Origin: Intestinicryptomonas porci
GTDB taxonomy: Bacteria > Verrucomicrobiota > Verrucomicrobiia > Opitutales > Intestinicryptomonadaceae
DNA: 64,000 bases
NCBI RefSeq assembly: GCF_033971905.1
Contig: NZ_JALBUT010000004.1
Location: 62,001 to 126,000, forward strand
Direction: 5' to 3'
Shown here: positions 25,287 to 33,375 of the stretch, in pieces
Layout of the letters: each line of letters begins with the position of its first letter
Position numbering within the stretch: the first letter of the stretch is position 1
Made by a program: the position numbers and the translations under genes
Notes under the pieces: generated by a model
Seen by the model: only the letters and a program-made list of their open reading frames with translations
Databases searched by the model: none
Told to the model about the DNA's origin: nothing

Positions 25287-25686
25287 AATCTTCGTTATTT
25301 TCGCGCTTTGCGCTTCGATTTTTGTCGGGGCGCAAGATTCTTTTGCGCAGTCTCGCAGAAGCAAAAATGCCTTAAAGCGTTTAAAAGACTCTGCAAATGT
25401 CGAGGAAGTCGAGCTTTCCGAATTTGACGTAAAAATAGGAACAGTTGTTGCAGTTGAAGGGGATAGGGCGGTTGTAAAAATCCGCAGCTACCAAATTTTC
25501 CCTAAGTGGGAACAAATTTTTTACGCCTGCGACACATCAATGAACGCAGTGGCAATACTTAATTCAACCACCGTAAAAAATAAATCCTGCTCCCTTTTTA
25601 TCATTAAATCAGGAGCCGCCCAAATCGGCGACATCGTCTTCCTAAAACAAATCCCCCCAACCATTCCACCCCCGCCAACCTCTTAG
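25240..25686 (+). CDS. Small exported protein of unknown function overlapping rpoD
   Basis: I take ATG 25240, giving 148 residues; TTG 25222 is possible. A Lys/Arg-rich start leads into the hydrophobic signal KSKIFVIFALCASIFVGAQD with cleavage near SFAQ. The mature part (ELSEFDVKIGTVVAVEGDRA then VVKIRS) looks like a small beta-barrel of the kind in membrane-fusion or SH3-like domains, followed by a Pro-rich end (QIPPTIPPPPTS). The first 47 bases lie inside rpoD in another frame, and a hairpin spanning the rpoD stop is inside its signal-peptide coding region. Strong rpoD overlap plus a real signal peptide argue for translational coupling. No recognised family. Confidence 0.6.
   Translation: MRGRASTSLKRITKSKIFVIFALCASIFVGAQDSFAQSRRSKNALKRLKDSANVEEVELSEFDVKIGTVVAVEGDRAVVKIRSYQIFPKWEQIFYACDTSMNAVAILNSTTVKNKSCSLFIIKSGAAQIGDIVFLKQIPPTIPPPPTS
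25272..25299 (+). terminator. Terminator-like hairpin spanning the rpoD stop codon
   Basis: Perfect 11-bp arms AATAACGAAGA and TCTTCGTTATT enclose the loop GTAAAA, which holds the rpoD stop; TTTT follows from 25298. The T tract is short, so it may act as a weak terminator or as a structure controlling the overlapping gene. Confidence 0.5.
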
Positions 25687-25713
25687 TTTTAATTCATATT
25701 TTTCCTCCACCCC

Positions 25714-25746
25714 AAAAAAACGGCGCAAGAGAATTTCCCTTGCGCC
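25714..25746 (-). terminator. Terminator of the RsiV-like gene
   Basis: On the minus strand a near-perfect palindrome (GGCGCAAG and CTTGCGCC outer arms) is followed by seven T. It lies about 50 bases past the stop of the AT-rich gene and also faces the end of the rpoD-linked gene. Confidence 0.75.
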
Positions 25747-25797
25747 TTGCCATTGAACAACTTTGTGATTTTATTGTTTATTTTTGACAAGTGTTTT

Positions 25798-26530
25798 TTA
25801 AGGTCCTTTATAAAAATAAAGTTCATTTATTGGAATTTCGATTGTGGGTATTCCGTAGCTATTTGGCATAAATGATAGGGTTTCAAATATAAATATAAGC
25901 GAATTGCGGTTAGAAATTATAAAAGAGTTTATATATTTTTCTTTTTCTGGATCTTCCAGAACTTCGGCTTCGATATTTTGCATTTCATCCCAAAATGCGT
26001 CTTTACCATATTTAGCTTTGAGCTTTTTGATGGAAAGTTTGATAAGTGGTGTAAGATAATCTTTTGATGTATCGAAAACATCGGAAATTTTCAGTTGTTT
26101 GATTTCGCCATTTGGAAGAATTTTGAAATTCATACCCGATTCTTTAATATTTCCGTGCGCCCCATGATTATAATAATAGTAGCGATTTTTTATTGAGAGA
26201 AAATTTGGTTTGTTAATGAAAACCTCACTTGTTGCTCTAAGCTCTCCGGTATAATTTGGAGAGTCTGAACTTGCCGTAAATTCACGGAATCGAGTAAGAA
26301 TAAAGTTTTCATAATCTGTATATTCGGCAAAAATGATTTTGTTTATCTTGTCTTGAGGCGAATTTTCCTGAGGATTTTCAAATTGGAATATATTGCAACA
26401 CACGTCTAAGTTTACGCTATATCCCTTAACAGAACAATCATTCATGGAAAGTATAGGATCTTCTTGATTAGATTTGTCTGAATAGGCAACGAGAATTATT
26501 AAAAATGACAACAATAAATATTTTTTTCAT
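25798..26530 (-). CDS. RsiV-like DUF3298 envelope protein, frameshifted in its signal peptide
   Basis: The main frame (25798-26514) has no ATG start. An ATG at 26530 is followed at once by A7; with one A fewer the reading is MKKYLLLSFLIILVAYSDKS, a clean signal peptide joined in frame to the body. The body has the pattern of the PdaC/RsiV module: EVFINKPNFLSIKNRYYYYN then HGAHGN, SGMNFKILPNGEIKQLKIS, and a C-terminal half ending SYGIPTIEIPINELYFY, like DUF3298. In Bacillus this module occurs in the lysozyme receptor/anti-sigma factor RsiV and in a peptidoglycan deacetylase. No lysozyme-binding claim can be made here. It is AT-rich, next to integrase debris and probably acquired. Confidence 0.65.
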
Positions 26531-27009
26531 ATGAAGTTGTTGATTCTTATCTCTTAAAAAATGCGAAGAAGAAAAACTGCGCGGAAGTTGTCGGGCTTAT
26601 GATGCTTGCGGGAATTCGTCCGAAAGAAGCCAAGCGGCTCGAATGGCGCGACATAGATTTTGACGACAACTCAATCAAAATCCGCTCGATATGCTTGAAG
26701 ACGGGTGGCATTCGGCATGTCGAAATTTGCCCGAAGTTAAAGAATATTTTGCTTGAAATATAGACCGAGTTCCTCTCTCCCCGAAACTGGACTAAGAAGT
26801 GGAAACAGATCAGGGATAATTCGGGATTTAAGGGGCTTTGGGTTCAAGACGTATTAAGGCATACCTACGCAAGCTACTTTACGAAAAGATACTCCGACCT
26901 TCCGCGCCTCCAACTGAATATGGGACACCGCGACCTATCCCTTCTCCGTTCCCGATACGTCAATATGCAAAACATCTCCAAAACCGACGCCAAAGAGTTC
27001 TTCGGCTAA
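26530..27009 (+). pseudogene. Decayed tyrosine recombinase (integrase) fragment
   Basis: A frame I translated shows MMLAGIRPKEAKRLEWRDID, matching the box-I arginine region, then an in-frame TAG at 26761-26763. The same frame then continues through WKQIRDNSGFKGLWVQDVLR to HTYASYF, and LQLNMGHRDLSLLRSRYVNM carries the catalytic-site His and Tyr. It stops with TAA at 27007. The N-terminal half is missing, because the frame starts just as the RsiV-like gene begins on the other strand. This is the 3' part of a site-specific recombinase, inactive as read, and a sign of a past integrative element. Confidence 0.85.
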
Positions 27010-27113
27010 GCGTAAGCGTTAAATCTTTTTGAGGTTTATCGTTTGGGCTTGAAACGGCACATTGGTTCATATACTTTACATTCATAAATATTAAATACTT
27101 ATCTGCTATAAAC
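27010..27113 (+). other. Upstream region of the beta-helix esterase gene
   Basis: AT-rich DNA between the integrase remnant and the esterase gene; with the remnant it makes nearly 600 bases without an intact gene. I see no att-like repeat and no convincing promoter pair. Confidence 0.4.
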
Positions 27114-30100
27114 ATGAAAAAATATATTTCCGTCTTTTCCGCTTTTGTCGCGCTTTCGGCATTTGCTGAATTTTATCAATCCGATTTCGCAAATCGCACA
27201 ACTTGGTCAAATGCCGTTTGGAAAAATTCAAGCGGGGAAACTGTCGAAACCAAGCCCGCGAGCGGCGATGATGTTCAAATTCTTACGACTGCCACGGGGT
27301 ACAACGATATTTGTTCCATTAACGGCGCGCCGACGTTTAAAACGTTAAAAATGACAATTACGTCTTTTATCACTTACGACGGTAATTTCAATACGACTGA
27401 GGACCTTGAAATTACGCGTCTTACAAAAGAAATCGATGGCAGGCTTGTCGCCGCTGTTTCGGGGCGTTCGCATTCGGCTTTTGCGAGAAACTGGTTATCA
27501 AATCAAGGCTCGTTTAATGTCGGCGGTAATTTAAAAATCACAAGCTATGCAACTGATACGGGGGAAACTTTGGTAAATTTGGGCGGAAGGCAAAGCGGAG
27601 AGCATCAGCCAAACAATTTCATAACATCTTTAAAAGTTACCAAAGATTTGGAGATAAAAAACGTAATTCTTGCAATTCACACGGTAAGCGGTGCAGATGT
27701 TGAAATTGCCCAAAATATTTCATTTCCCGAAAACATAAACGGAAGGGGAGGGTCGCTTATATTAAATTCAAACTATCGCTCCGACAACAATGGGCTTTTA
27801 ACGCAGACTATAAAAGCGGGGGGAGTTTCGAGCTGTGAAGATTCGGCAGGCATTATTGCCACCCGCACGGGCGTTGCGTCGCTTGATAAAACCATTAGGA
27901 CGGGCGTTTTGGAAATCATTGGAAACGGCGGTGATTTCTACGGAATTGTGCGCGACAACCATACGGAAGGCAGCGACGCAAGCGGTGTTGTTTCAATAAT
28001 TATGAACGGCGTGGGCAAACAGACTTTCCGCAATATAAATAATTCATTTACGGGAGATACAATCGTAAAAAAGGGCGCGTTGGCGGTTTGCGGTTCTCTT
28101 GGGAACATCACAGTTGAGGGCGGAACATTTGGCGCGGTCGAAAAAGGTGTCAAGGCGAAAACGCTGACTCTCAAAGAGGGGGGCAAGCTCGACTTTAATT
28201 TGCTCGAATACGATTCTTCCATAACGCTTTCAGGCGGGCTTGTTTTGCCGGACGGAGCAAACATTTTGGATTATTTGAGCTTTTCCAAAATCAACGGGCA
28301 GTATGAATTTATGCTCATTACGGATTCTGGCAATGTTGAAAGATTTTCCTCTCTTGACGGAACTACCCGCGTTTATACAGACTCTAACGGGCTTAGTCAA
28401 ACCGCGACATTCATTTATAAAAACGGCGGTTTGGGCGTGAAGTTTATAGATGCTCCAAAGGTTGAACGCCCTGCCGAGCCTGTCGATACTTCGTTTAAAA
28501 TCGTACCGCTGTTTTCAAACGGCATTGTTAAAATCGGAGAGCCTTTTAAATTCCAAATAAACAATCCTCCCGATGGTGCGACTTACAAATTAACGCAGAA
28601 TTTGGGCAGAAAAACCGTTGCAAGCGGCGCGCTTACTTCGGAATTGGAATTTACGCTCTCGGAAGCGGGTCAGGCCGAACTCGTTTGCGAGGGGGTTTTT
28701 GAGTCAGGTTCGGAAGGCAATGCGCAGATGCTTCACAGGTACGGCTTTATGGCATCTCCCGAGCAGGTTTCAACCGTTGATGTTCGCCCTGCAGACTTCG
28801 ACAAATATTGGGCTGAGCGCAAGGCGGAAGTTGAGGCTGTCGAACCCGTGATGACTCTTGTCTTGCATTCTTCCCAGTCTCTTTATGACTTGTATTACTT
28901 CGATGTTAATTGCGACGGCGCGGATTTATACGGCACTGATTTTACTTCAAACGACATTAACTTGCGTGGCATAGTTGCCACGGGCTACTTGGCTGTTCCT
29001 AAAAACAAGGCGGGCGTTGCCTTGCCTGCATGCGTCACTTATTACGGGGCGGGTTCGTATGGCGCAGACCTAAGAGACGCTACATACTTTGCCGAACGCG
29101 GCATAATCGGAATGTCGGTAAGCCCGCATCCGGTAAAACAGTACGGCATAAATTCGGGGAACCAGACGGAAAAAACACTGACAAGCCAGGTGCAATCGCC
29201 GCATTATCGCGACAGGTGCATTGATGATGGCGATCCGAAAAAAATCTACTTTAACGGAATGTTTAAGCGCGTTTACCAATCTCTCCGCGCGGTTATGCTG
29301 ATGAAAAGTGCCGACGAATCAATCGCCTTGCCTGTATGGGACGGCAAGAATTTGGCGGCTCGCGGATTTTCGCAAGGCGGCGCGCAGACATTGGCGGCGG
29401 CGTATCTTTGCCCGAATGTCAGTGTAATTACGCCTTGGTGTCCCGCAATGGCGGACTTGGGCGGAATGAAGATTGGGCGGCGTTCAGGCTGGCCCGACTG
29501 GATTAACAGCGCGTCAAGTACCCGCACATCCGCGACAATTTATTTTGACACGGCGTTAATGAGCGAATCAACGCAGGCGTCTGCCTATATTGGTACAGGC
29601 ATAATTGACAATACTTGCTCGCCGAATGCGGTTGTGTCAGCATTTAACGGAATGCCGAGCGCAAACAAAAGCATTATTTACATGCAGCGCACTGCCCACG
29701 GCATTACAAGCGCTTTCGATAACGATTCGCGCGCGTTTATCATTGAAAATTTCAAGGCAAACCCCGTATCAAAAACGACGAAGCCTTACAGACAATGGGC
29801 AGTCGATTCAAATCTTTGGGGCGCGAATGCCTTGCCGAATGCAAAAAAAGATGGGGCTGATGTTTCAAATTTGGAACGCTATGCCTTTGGGAAAGACTTT
29901 ATGAGTTCTGCGAAAGCCAATACATCGGGCAAAATTTCGCTGGCGTATAACACTCAAAGCTATGTTGAAGGCGTATCTATTACTCCTCAATGGAGTACGG
30001 ATTTAAAGAATTGGCGGGAAGACGGTATTACAATATCTACTTCCACGGGCGAAGACGGCTCGACTTTATACGAAGCAAGCTTTAAAACTGAACCTGTGCC

Positions 30101-30137
30101 CCCGATATTTTTCAAGTTAAAACTTGAGCAAAATTAA
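27114..30137 (+). CDS. Secreted beta-helix protein fused to an acetylxylan esterase domain
   Basis: 1007 residues. Signal peptide MKKYISVFSAFVALSAFAEF. Residues about 25-455 are autotransporter-like beta-helix with the passenger motif NGVGKQTFRNINNSFTGDTI then VKKGALAV. About 455-555 is an Ig-like linker. Residues 570-900 form an alpha/beta hydrolase of the AXE1 acetylxylan esterase/cephalosporin deacetylase type: DFDKYWAERKAEVEAVEP, the nucleophile elbow GFSQGG (Ser753), Asp in GTGIIDNTCSPN and His in RTAHGI. The end (KDGADVSNLERYAFGKDF) resembles a calcium-binding-like verrucomicrobial tail, followed by a WSTDLKNW module. It lacks a PEP-CTERM motif. Likely role: removal of acetyl groups from plant xylan outside the cell. 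A strong terminator follows. Confidence 0.85.
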   Translation: MKKYISVFSAFVALSAFAEFYQSDFANRTTWSNAVWKNSSGETVETKPASGDDVQILTTATGYNDICSINGAPTFKTLKMTITSFITYDGNFNTTEDLEITRLTKEIDGRLVAAVSGRSHSAFARNWLSNQGSFNVGGNLKITSYATDTGETLVNLGGRQSGEHQPNNFITSLKVTKDLEIKNVILAIHTVSGADVEIAQNISFPENINGRGGSLILNSNYRSDNNGLLTQTIKAGGVSSCEDSAGIIATRTGVASLDKTIRTGVLEIIGNGGDFYGIVRDNHTEGSDASGVVSIIMNGVGKQTFRNINNSFTGDTIVKKGALAVCGSLGNITVEGGTFGAVEKGVKAKTLTLKEGGKLDFNLLEYDSSITLSGGLVLPDGANILDYLSFSKINGQYEFMLITDSGNVERFSSLDGTTRVYTDSNGLSQTATFIYKNGGLGVKFIDAPKVERPAEPVDTSFKIVPLFSNGIVKIGEPFKFQINNPPDGATYKLTQNLGRKTVASGALTSELEFTLSEAGQAELVCEGVFESGSEGNAQMLHRYGFMASPEQVSTVDVRPADFDKYWAERKAEVEAVEPVMTLVLHSSQSLYDLYYFDVNCDGADLYGTDFTSNDINLRGIVATGYLAVPKNKAGVALPACVTYYGAGSYGADLRDATYFAERGIIGMSVSPHPVKQYGINSGNQTEKTLTSQVQSPHYRDRCIDDGDPKKIYFNGMFKRVYQSLRAVMLMKSADESIALPVWDGKNLAARGFSQGGAQTLAAAYLCPNVSVITPWCPAMADLGGMKIGRRSGWPDWINSASSTRTSATIYFDTALMSESTQASAYIGTGIIDNTCSPNAVVSAFNGMPSANKSIIYMQRTAHGITSAFDNDSRAFIIENFKANPVSKTTKPYRQWAVDSNLWGANALPNAKKDGADVSNLERYAFGKDFMSSAKANTSGKISLAYNTQSYVEGVSITPQWSTDLKNWREDGITISTSTGEDGSTLYEASFKTEPVPPIFFKLKLEQN

Positions 30138-30154
30138 GGGAAATTTTTAGACGA

Positions 30155-30187
30155 GAAAATGCGGATTGAAAACCAATCCGCATTTTC
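30155..30187. terminator. Bidirectional terminator
   Basis: Arms GAAAATGCGGATTG and CAATCCGCATTTTC around a five-base loop end the esterase transcript on the plus strand. It also lies 29 bases past the stop of the minus-strand gene at 30216. Confidence 0.85.
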
Positions 30188-30215
30188 TTTGCGTTTACAA
30201 ACGATATTGTTTTCG

Positions 30216-30620
30216 CTATTTTATATTGTCTAAAATTCTTTTGTGTGGAGCGGTGTCGGACGTTATTTTTGAAAAGTCTAATTCTTCTTGCGAAGTTTGT
30301 TTATTATTGTCTTGTGTTTCAGTTGGCGAAATTTTTTGCAATGAAACGATAAAAACGCCCTGCGGCGTTGAGAGCGTGGCAGTTTGTGTTTCCTCGTTAA
30401 AATTTAAAATTCTAAACCCCGAATTGGCTTGATAGTTAAAAAGTTTTATTGCCTTTTGGTTTGCGCGGTCAAAGAGGTTAAATATCCAATCCCCATCTAT
30501 GTTATATGCAGAGGTGATTTTGATTTTATCTGTTTTCTGCGGAGTTTGCGCGTGGGCTTGAATTGCATAAGATATAAATGCCGCACAGAAAAACACGCAA
30601 ATTTTCCGAATGTGCGGCAT
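30216..30620 (-). CDS. Small secreted protein, unknown function
   Basis: 134 residues from ATG 30620, chosen because it begins a signal peptide (MPHIRKICVFFCAAFISYAI, cleavage near AHAQT). The mature part is short and polar (KIKITSAYNIDGDWIFNLFD, FQ-type strand, RILNFNEETQTATLSTPQGV). It resembles the small periplasmic beta-domain proteins next to secretion genes, but I do not recognise a family. It starts 15 bases after the PEP-CTERM gene stop and probably is its operon partner. The three-gene set (TIGR02597-like, PEP-CTERM, this) is minus-strand and consecutive. Confidence 0.65.
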   Translation of the reverse strand: MPHIRKICVFFCAAFISYAIQAHAQTPQKTDKIKITSAYNIDGDWIFNLFDRANQKAIKLFNYQANSGFRILNFNEETQTATLSTPQGVFIVSLQKISPTETQDNNKQTSQEELDFSKITSDTAPHKRILDNIK

Positions 30621-30634
30621 TGTGGCAATCAATT

Positions 30635-31294
30635 TTACTTCCTTTTGCGGCATGCGGCAAAGCAAAGGGCAATCACGCCGAAAATTGCGGCGTATGTCGA
30701 GGGTTCCGGCACTGCACCTGCCTGCACTGTTTTTGAGAGCGTAAAGAAGCTGTCGGAAGTATCGCCTTCGACTGACTTGTTATAAAGTTCCCACTGAAAT
30801 CTTCCGGTATTGCTTGTTGATATTGTCCAATTTACCGAACTGCCCGTGCTTGTAGTGTCCGTATAGGCGGGATTTATAACGGTGTACATATCTCCATGAT
30901 TTAAAATATCGTTTTGCGTATTCCACACAACCAATCCAACAGTTTCTCCGCCTGCAAAGCCGTAATCATCATTGTCGAATTTGAAAGAGTTGTTTGAATA
31001 TGCGAAAAAATAGCCTTCGCCGTCTGCGTCCATAAGGCTGCCTGTTATGAGAGTTTTATAGCCAGAAGAGCTGTTTATAAAATTGCCGCGCGTAAAACTA
31101 TCGCCTTCGGCAAGTTTGAAATCATCTCCAAAGCCTTTGTTATTCATGTCAACAACGAGGGCAAATTTATATTCGCTTTGAATCATTGCGTTTGTGTTGT
31201 CAAAGAATGTGCCGACGGCAAATCCCAAATCCCAAGCGGCATATGAAAGCGTTGAAAGTAGGATTAACGATAATGAGATTATGGCTTTTTTCAT
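30635..31294 (-). CDS. PEP-CTERM surface protein
   Basis: 219 residues from ATG 31294, which starts the signal peptide MKKAIISLSLILLSTLSYAA. The body is a small beta-rich domain (FFDNTNAMIQSEYKFALVVD, GGETVGLVVWNTQNDI). The C-terminus is VPEPSTYAAIFGVIALCFA then ACRKRK, a complete PEP-CTERM signal. Its start lies inside the 3' end of the TIGR02597-like gene on the same strand, so the two are coupled and may work together at the cell surface. No catalytic motif is visible. Confidence 0.83.
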   Translation of the reverse strand: MKKAIISLSLILLSTLSYAAWDLGFAVGTFFDNTNAMIQSEYKFALVVDMNNKGFGDDFKLAEGDSFTRGNFINSSSGYKTLITGSLMDADGEGYFFAYSNNSFKFDNDDYGFAGGETVGLVVWNTQNDILNHGDMYTVINPAYTDTTSTGSSVNWTISTSNTGRFQWELYNKSVEGDTSDSFFTLSKTVQAGAVPEPSTYAAIFGVIALCFAACRKRK

Positions 31295-31302
31295 ATTAAG
31301 TT

Positions 31303-32433
31303 TTATTTTGAAATATAATTTGGAGTGAATTTGCAACGGATTGAAAATTCTTCGTCGGTTGCTTTTTTGCGGAATACGAGGACTGTTCCCACTGAAAGTT
31401 TATATGTTTGCGCGTCTTGCTTGTCTTTGTCTAACCACTTGTTTGTTGCGCCGCGTTTGCGGTAGAAGAACGAGTTGTCGGGCGTTAGGTTTAAGCCTGA
31501 GCTTTTATTTTCATATGCGTAAATAATATCAACGGGGCTTGACGCCACAGATGTGGACGGGGTAAACGCGCCGCTATCGATTAGCGTGGAGGTGAGCTCA
31601 TTCAATTCAAAATCGACCGCAGATGGAAGGGGAATGTATATTTCCTGGTCTTGCACGCCTTCGCCATTGTCAAGTGTAAACAACACAAATGATGTCGCGC
31701 ACATTGGTATATTGCCCGAATATGAATATGTGCATGAATTATCAGGCTGGACTGCGACAAACACCGCATTGGGTTCAACCAAGACGTTTGAAGCGTCTTT
31801 TTTATCGGCATCGCACCAGTTGTTTATATCGCCGCGTTCGCGATAATAAAAACGCTGCATTGACGCGCTGTTCACCCCAATCGGATACTCCAAGCCGTCT
31901 GTTCCATAGGAAGTGTATTTATAGAGCATTGTGGCACCCGCGGTTGCCGAGATTTTTGTGGCTTTTGAAAATCCGCCGCCGTCGGGAAACAGTGTTGCCA
32001 TGGTCCAGTGGGGGATTATTTGAAAAGAGTCGCCCTTTGCGATTTTTTGAATTTCGCCCGCGCCAATTTCGATTGCAACGGAAAATGCGTCATTTGAAGA
32101 AATGTCAAACCAGGCGCCTTCAAGCTCTCCCGAGGTGATTTTAAGATAGTAGTGTTCGGGCTGAACGCCGTCCGCAAATACAAATTGATTTGCGCTCCAA
32201 GCGGGTTCTCCGCCTGCAACAATTTTTGAGGAGCCTGCATTTACGCTTTCAACAACGCCCTCAAAAACAGGAGCACGCGTTGTGGTTATGCCGATATAGG
32301 CTTCGGAATTTGCGGGTATTTCGCCCGAAAAAAAACCTAATACGGGAGTTTCCACCGTAGATGCAAATACGTAATTTGCGCAAAGCGCAAAACAAATAAC
32401 TGTCAGGTTATAAATAGGTAGTAGCAATTTCAT
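31303..32433 (-). CDS. TIGR02597-like secreted protein with internal repeats
   Basis: 376 residues with signal peptide MKLLLPIYNLTVICFALCAN. The mature protein has paired segments: FYYRERGDINNWCDADKKDA near residue 200 and FFYRKRGATNKWLDKDKQDA near residue 325, each followed by a valued strand such as LVEPNAVFVAVQP or LSVGTVLVFRKK. This repeat pattern matches the verrucomicrobial paralog family I recall as TIGR02597, of unknown function; the assignment is from memory of its style, so unsure. The promoter at 32456-32483 leaves a short leader. The adjacent PEP-CTERM gene and small secreted gene follow on the same strand, suggesting an outer-surface module. Confidence 0.65.
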   Translation of the reverse strand: MKLLLPIYNLTVICFALCANYVFASTVETPVLGFFSGEIPANSEAYIGITTTRAPVFEGVVESVNAGSSKIVAGGEPAWSANQFVFADGVQPEHYYLKITSGELEGAWFDISSNDAFSVAIEIGAGEIQKIAKGDSFQIIPHWTMATLFPDGGGFSKATKISATAGATMLYKYTSYGTDGLEYPIGVNSASMQRFYYRERGDINNWCDADKKDASNVLVEPNAVFVAVQPDNSCTYSYSGNIPMCATSFVLFTLDNGEGVQDQEIYIPLPSAVDFELNELTSTLIDSGAFTPSTSVASSPVDIIYAYENKSSGLNLTPDNSFFYRKRGATNKWLDKDKQDAQTYKLSVGTVLVFRKKATDEEFSIRCKFTPNYISK

Positions 32434-32455
32434 TATATTATAAAAATATTTTTAA

Positions 32456-32483
32456 ATCATAATATTAAAAAAGTACAGGGCAA
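32456..32483 (-). promoter_or_regulatory. Promoter of the TIGR02597-like/PEP-CTERM cluster
   Basis: On the minus strand TTGCCC (32483-32478), 16 bases, then TATGAT (32461-32456). Ten bases upstream of the -35 is an 11-base dyad GCACATTGTGC (32493-32503), a possible activator site. Both are tentative. Confidence 0.4.
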
Positions 32484-32579
32484 GCTTTTTTTGCACATTG
32501 TGCCTTTGCGGGATAAAGATTTGGAATGATTTATAAAATGTTAAAACCTTGAAGATTGTAAAAGGCGATGGCATGAAGC

Positions 32580-32612
32580 GCAAAAAAGAGACTCGAGCGA
32601 GCCTCTTTTTTG
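32580..32612. terminator. Bidirectional terminator of the cupin lipoprotein gene
   Basis: GCAAAAAAGAG and CTCTTTTTTGC form an 11-bp stem extended by inner CTC/GAG pairs, with runs of A and T. It lies 18 bases past the stop of the minus-strand lipoprotein gene. Confidence 0.75.
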
Positions 32613-32629
32613 CATTTTTTAAGATTATT

Positions 32630-33313
32630 TTAAAATTTCACGCCCGGATTTGTAAATCTCTGGGCATTGTCACCGTGGAAAACGCCGTATTCCGTGACAA
32701 TCGCGCCTTCGGGACCCGCTATTTGGCTGTGCCTTGCTTCCTGGCGGTTGAGCTGTGCGATATTGCCTTTTTCAGCGGAAATCTTTATGACTTTATTTTG
32801 TGTAAAGTACTTCTTTTGGCTTTCGGGAACTTTCACGTCATATTTTGACATTTCTTCGCCGACTTCTCCAAAGCAGTATGATGTTCCCGCTCTCGCCTGC
32901 CAGCATTCCCACTTTGCGGGGAGTCCGTCTGCGGGAACATGGTAGTGTTCAACGAGCATTTGGTTGGGCAGAAGCAAAATTTCATGCCCGAAAAGACCGT
33001 TTTTCTTGTTTTCTTGCACCCAGAATATGCCACCCATTCCGACTGCGGGGAAGTCTCCCAAGCCGAAATCGGTCGCCCACATATTCTTGCGCATGTTTTC
33101 GCTGATAGTATAGCCCATTTTTTCCATCATGTCAAAATAGGCTTGCTTTGCCGCTTCTTGATTGAATTTTCCGTCTTTGTAGAACATTTTTTTATCCAAT
33201 TTTGAAAAACATTTTTTTGACTGCGCGGGGCAGGTTTCTTGTGAAGTTGTCGCGCATCCGACAAATGCCAAAGACGCGAAAACCATCGCCAAAACAGATA
33301 TGTATTTTTTCAT
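32630..33313 (-). CDS. Cupin-domain lipoprotein
   Basis: 227 residues. Signal MKKYISVLAMVFASLAFVGC ends at a lipobox (FVGC, Cys20), so the protein is a predicted lipoprotein. The central part, ILLLPNQMLVEHYHVPADGL then AKWECWQARAGTSYCFGEVG, has the His-x-His spacing and Gly-rich turns of a cupin, and the second cupin strand reads EYGVFHGDNAQRFTNPGV. This resembles sugar isomerase-like cupins (such as D-lyxose isomerase), which are normally cytoplasmic, so a surface or periplasmic sugar-binding or isomerase role is only a guess. It is a single gene between two terminator-bounded units. Confidence 0.65.
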   Translation of the reverse strand: MKKYISVLAMVFASLAFVGCATTSQETCPAQSKKCFSKLDKKMFYKDGKFNQEAAKQAYFDMMEKMGYTISENMRKNMWATDFGLGDFPAVGMGGIFWVQENKKNGLFGHEILLLPNQMLVEHYHVPADGLPAKWECWQARAGTSYCFGEVGEEMSKYDVKVPESQKKYFTQNKVIKISAEKGNIAQLNRQEARHSQIAGPEGAIVTEYGVFHGDNAQRFTNPGVKF

Positions 33314-33375
33314 TGTTATTTAACTTTATATTCTAAATCTTATAAGTTGTTTTTTATTTAAAACAAGCAAAATGT

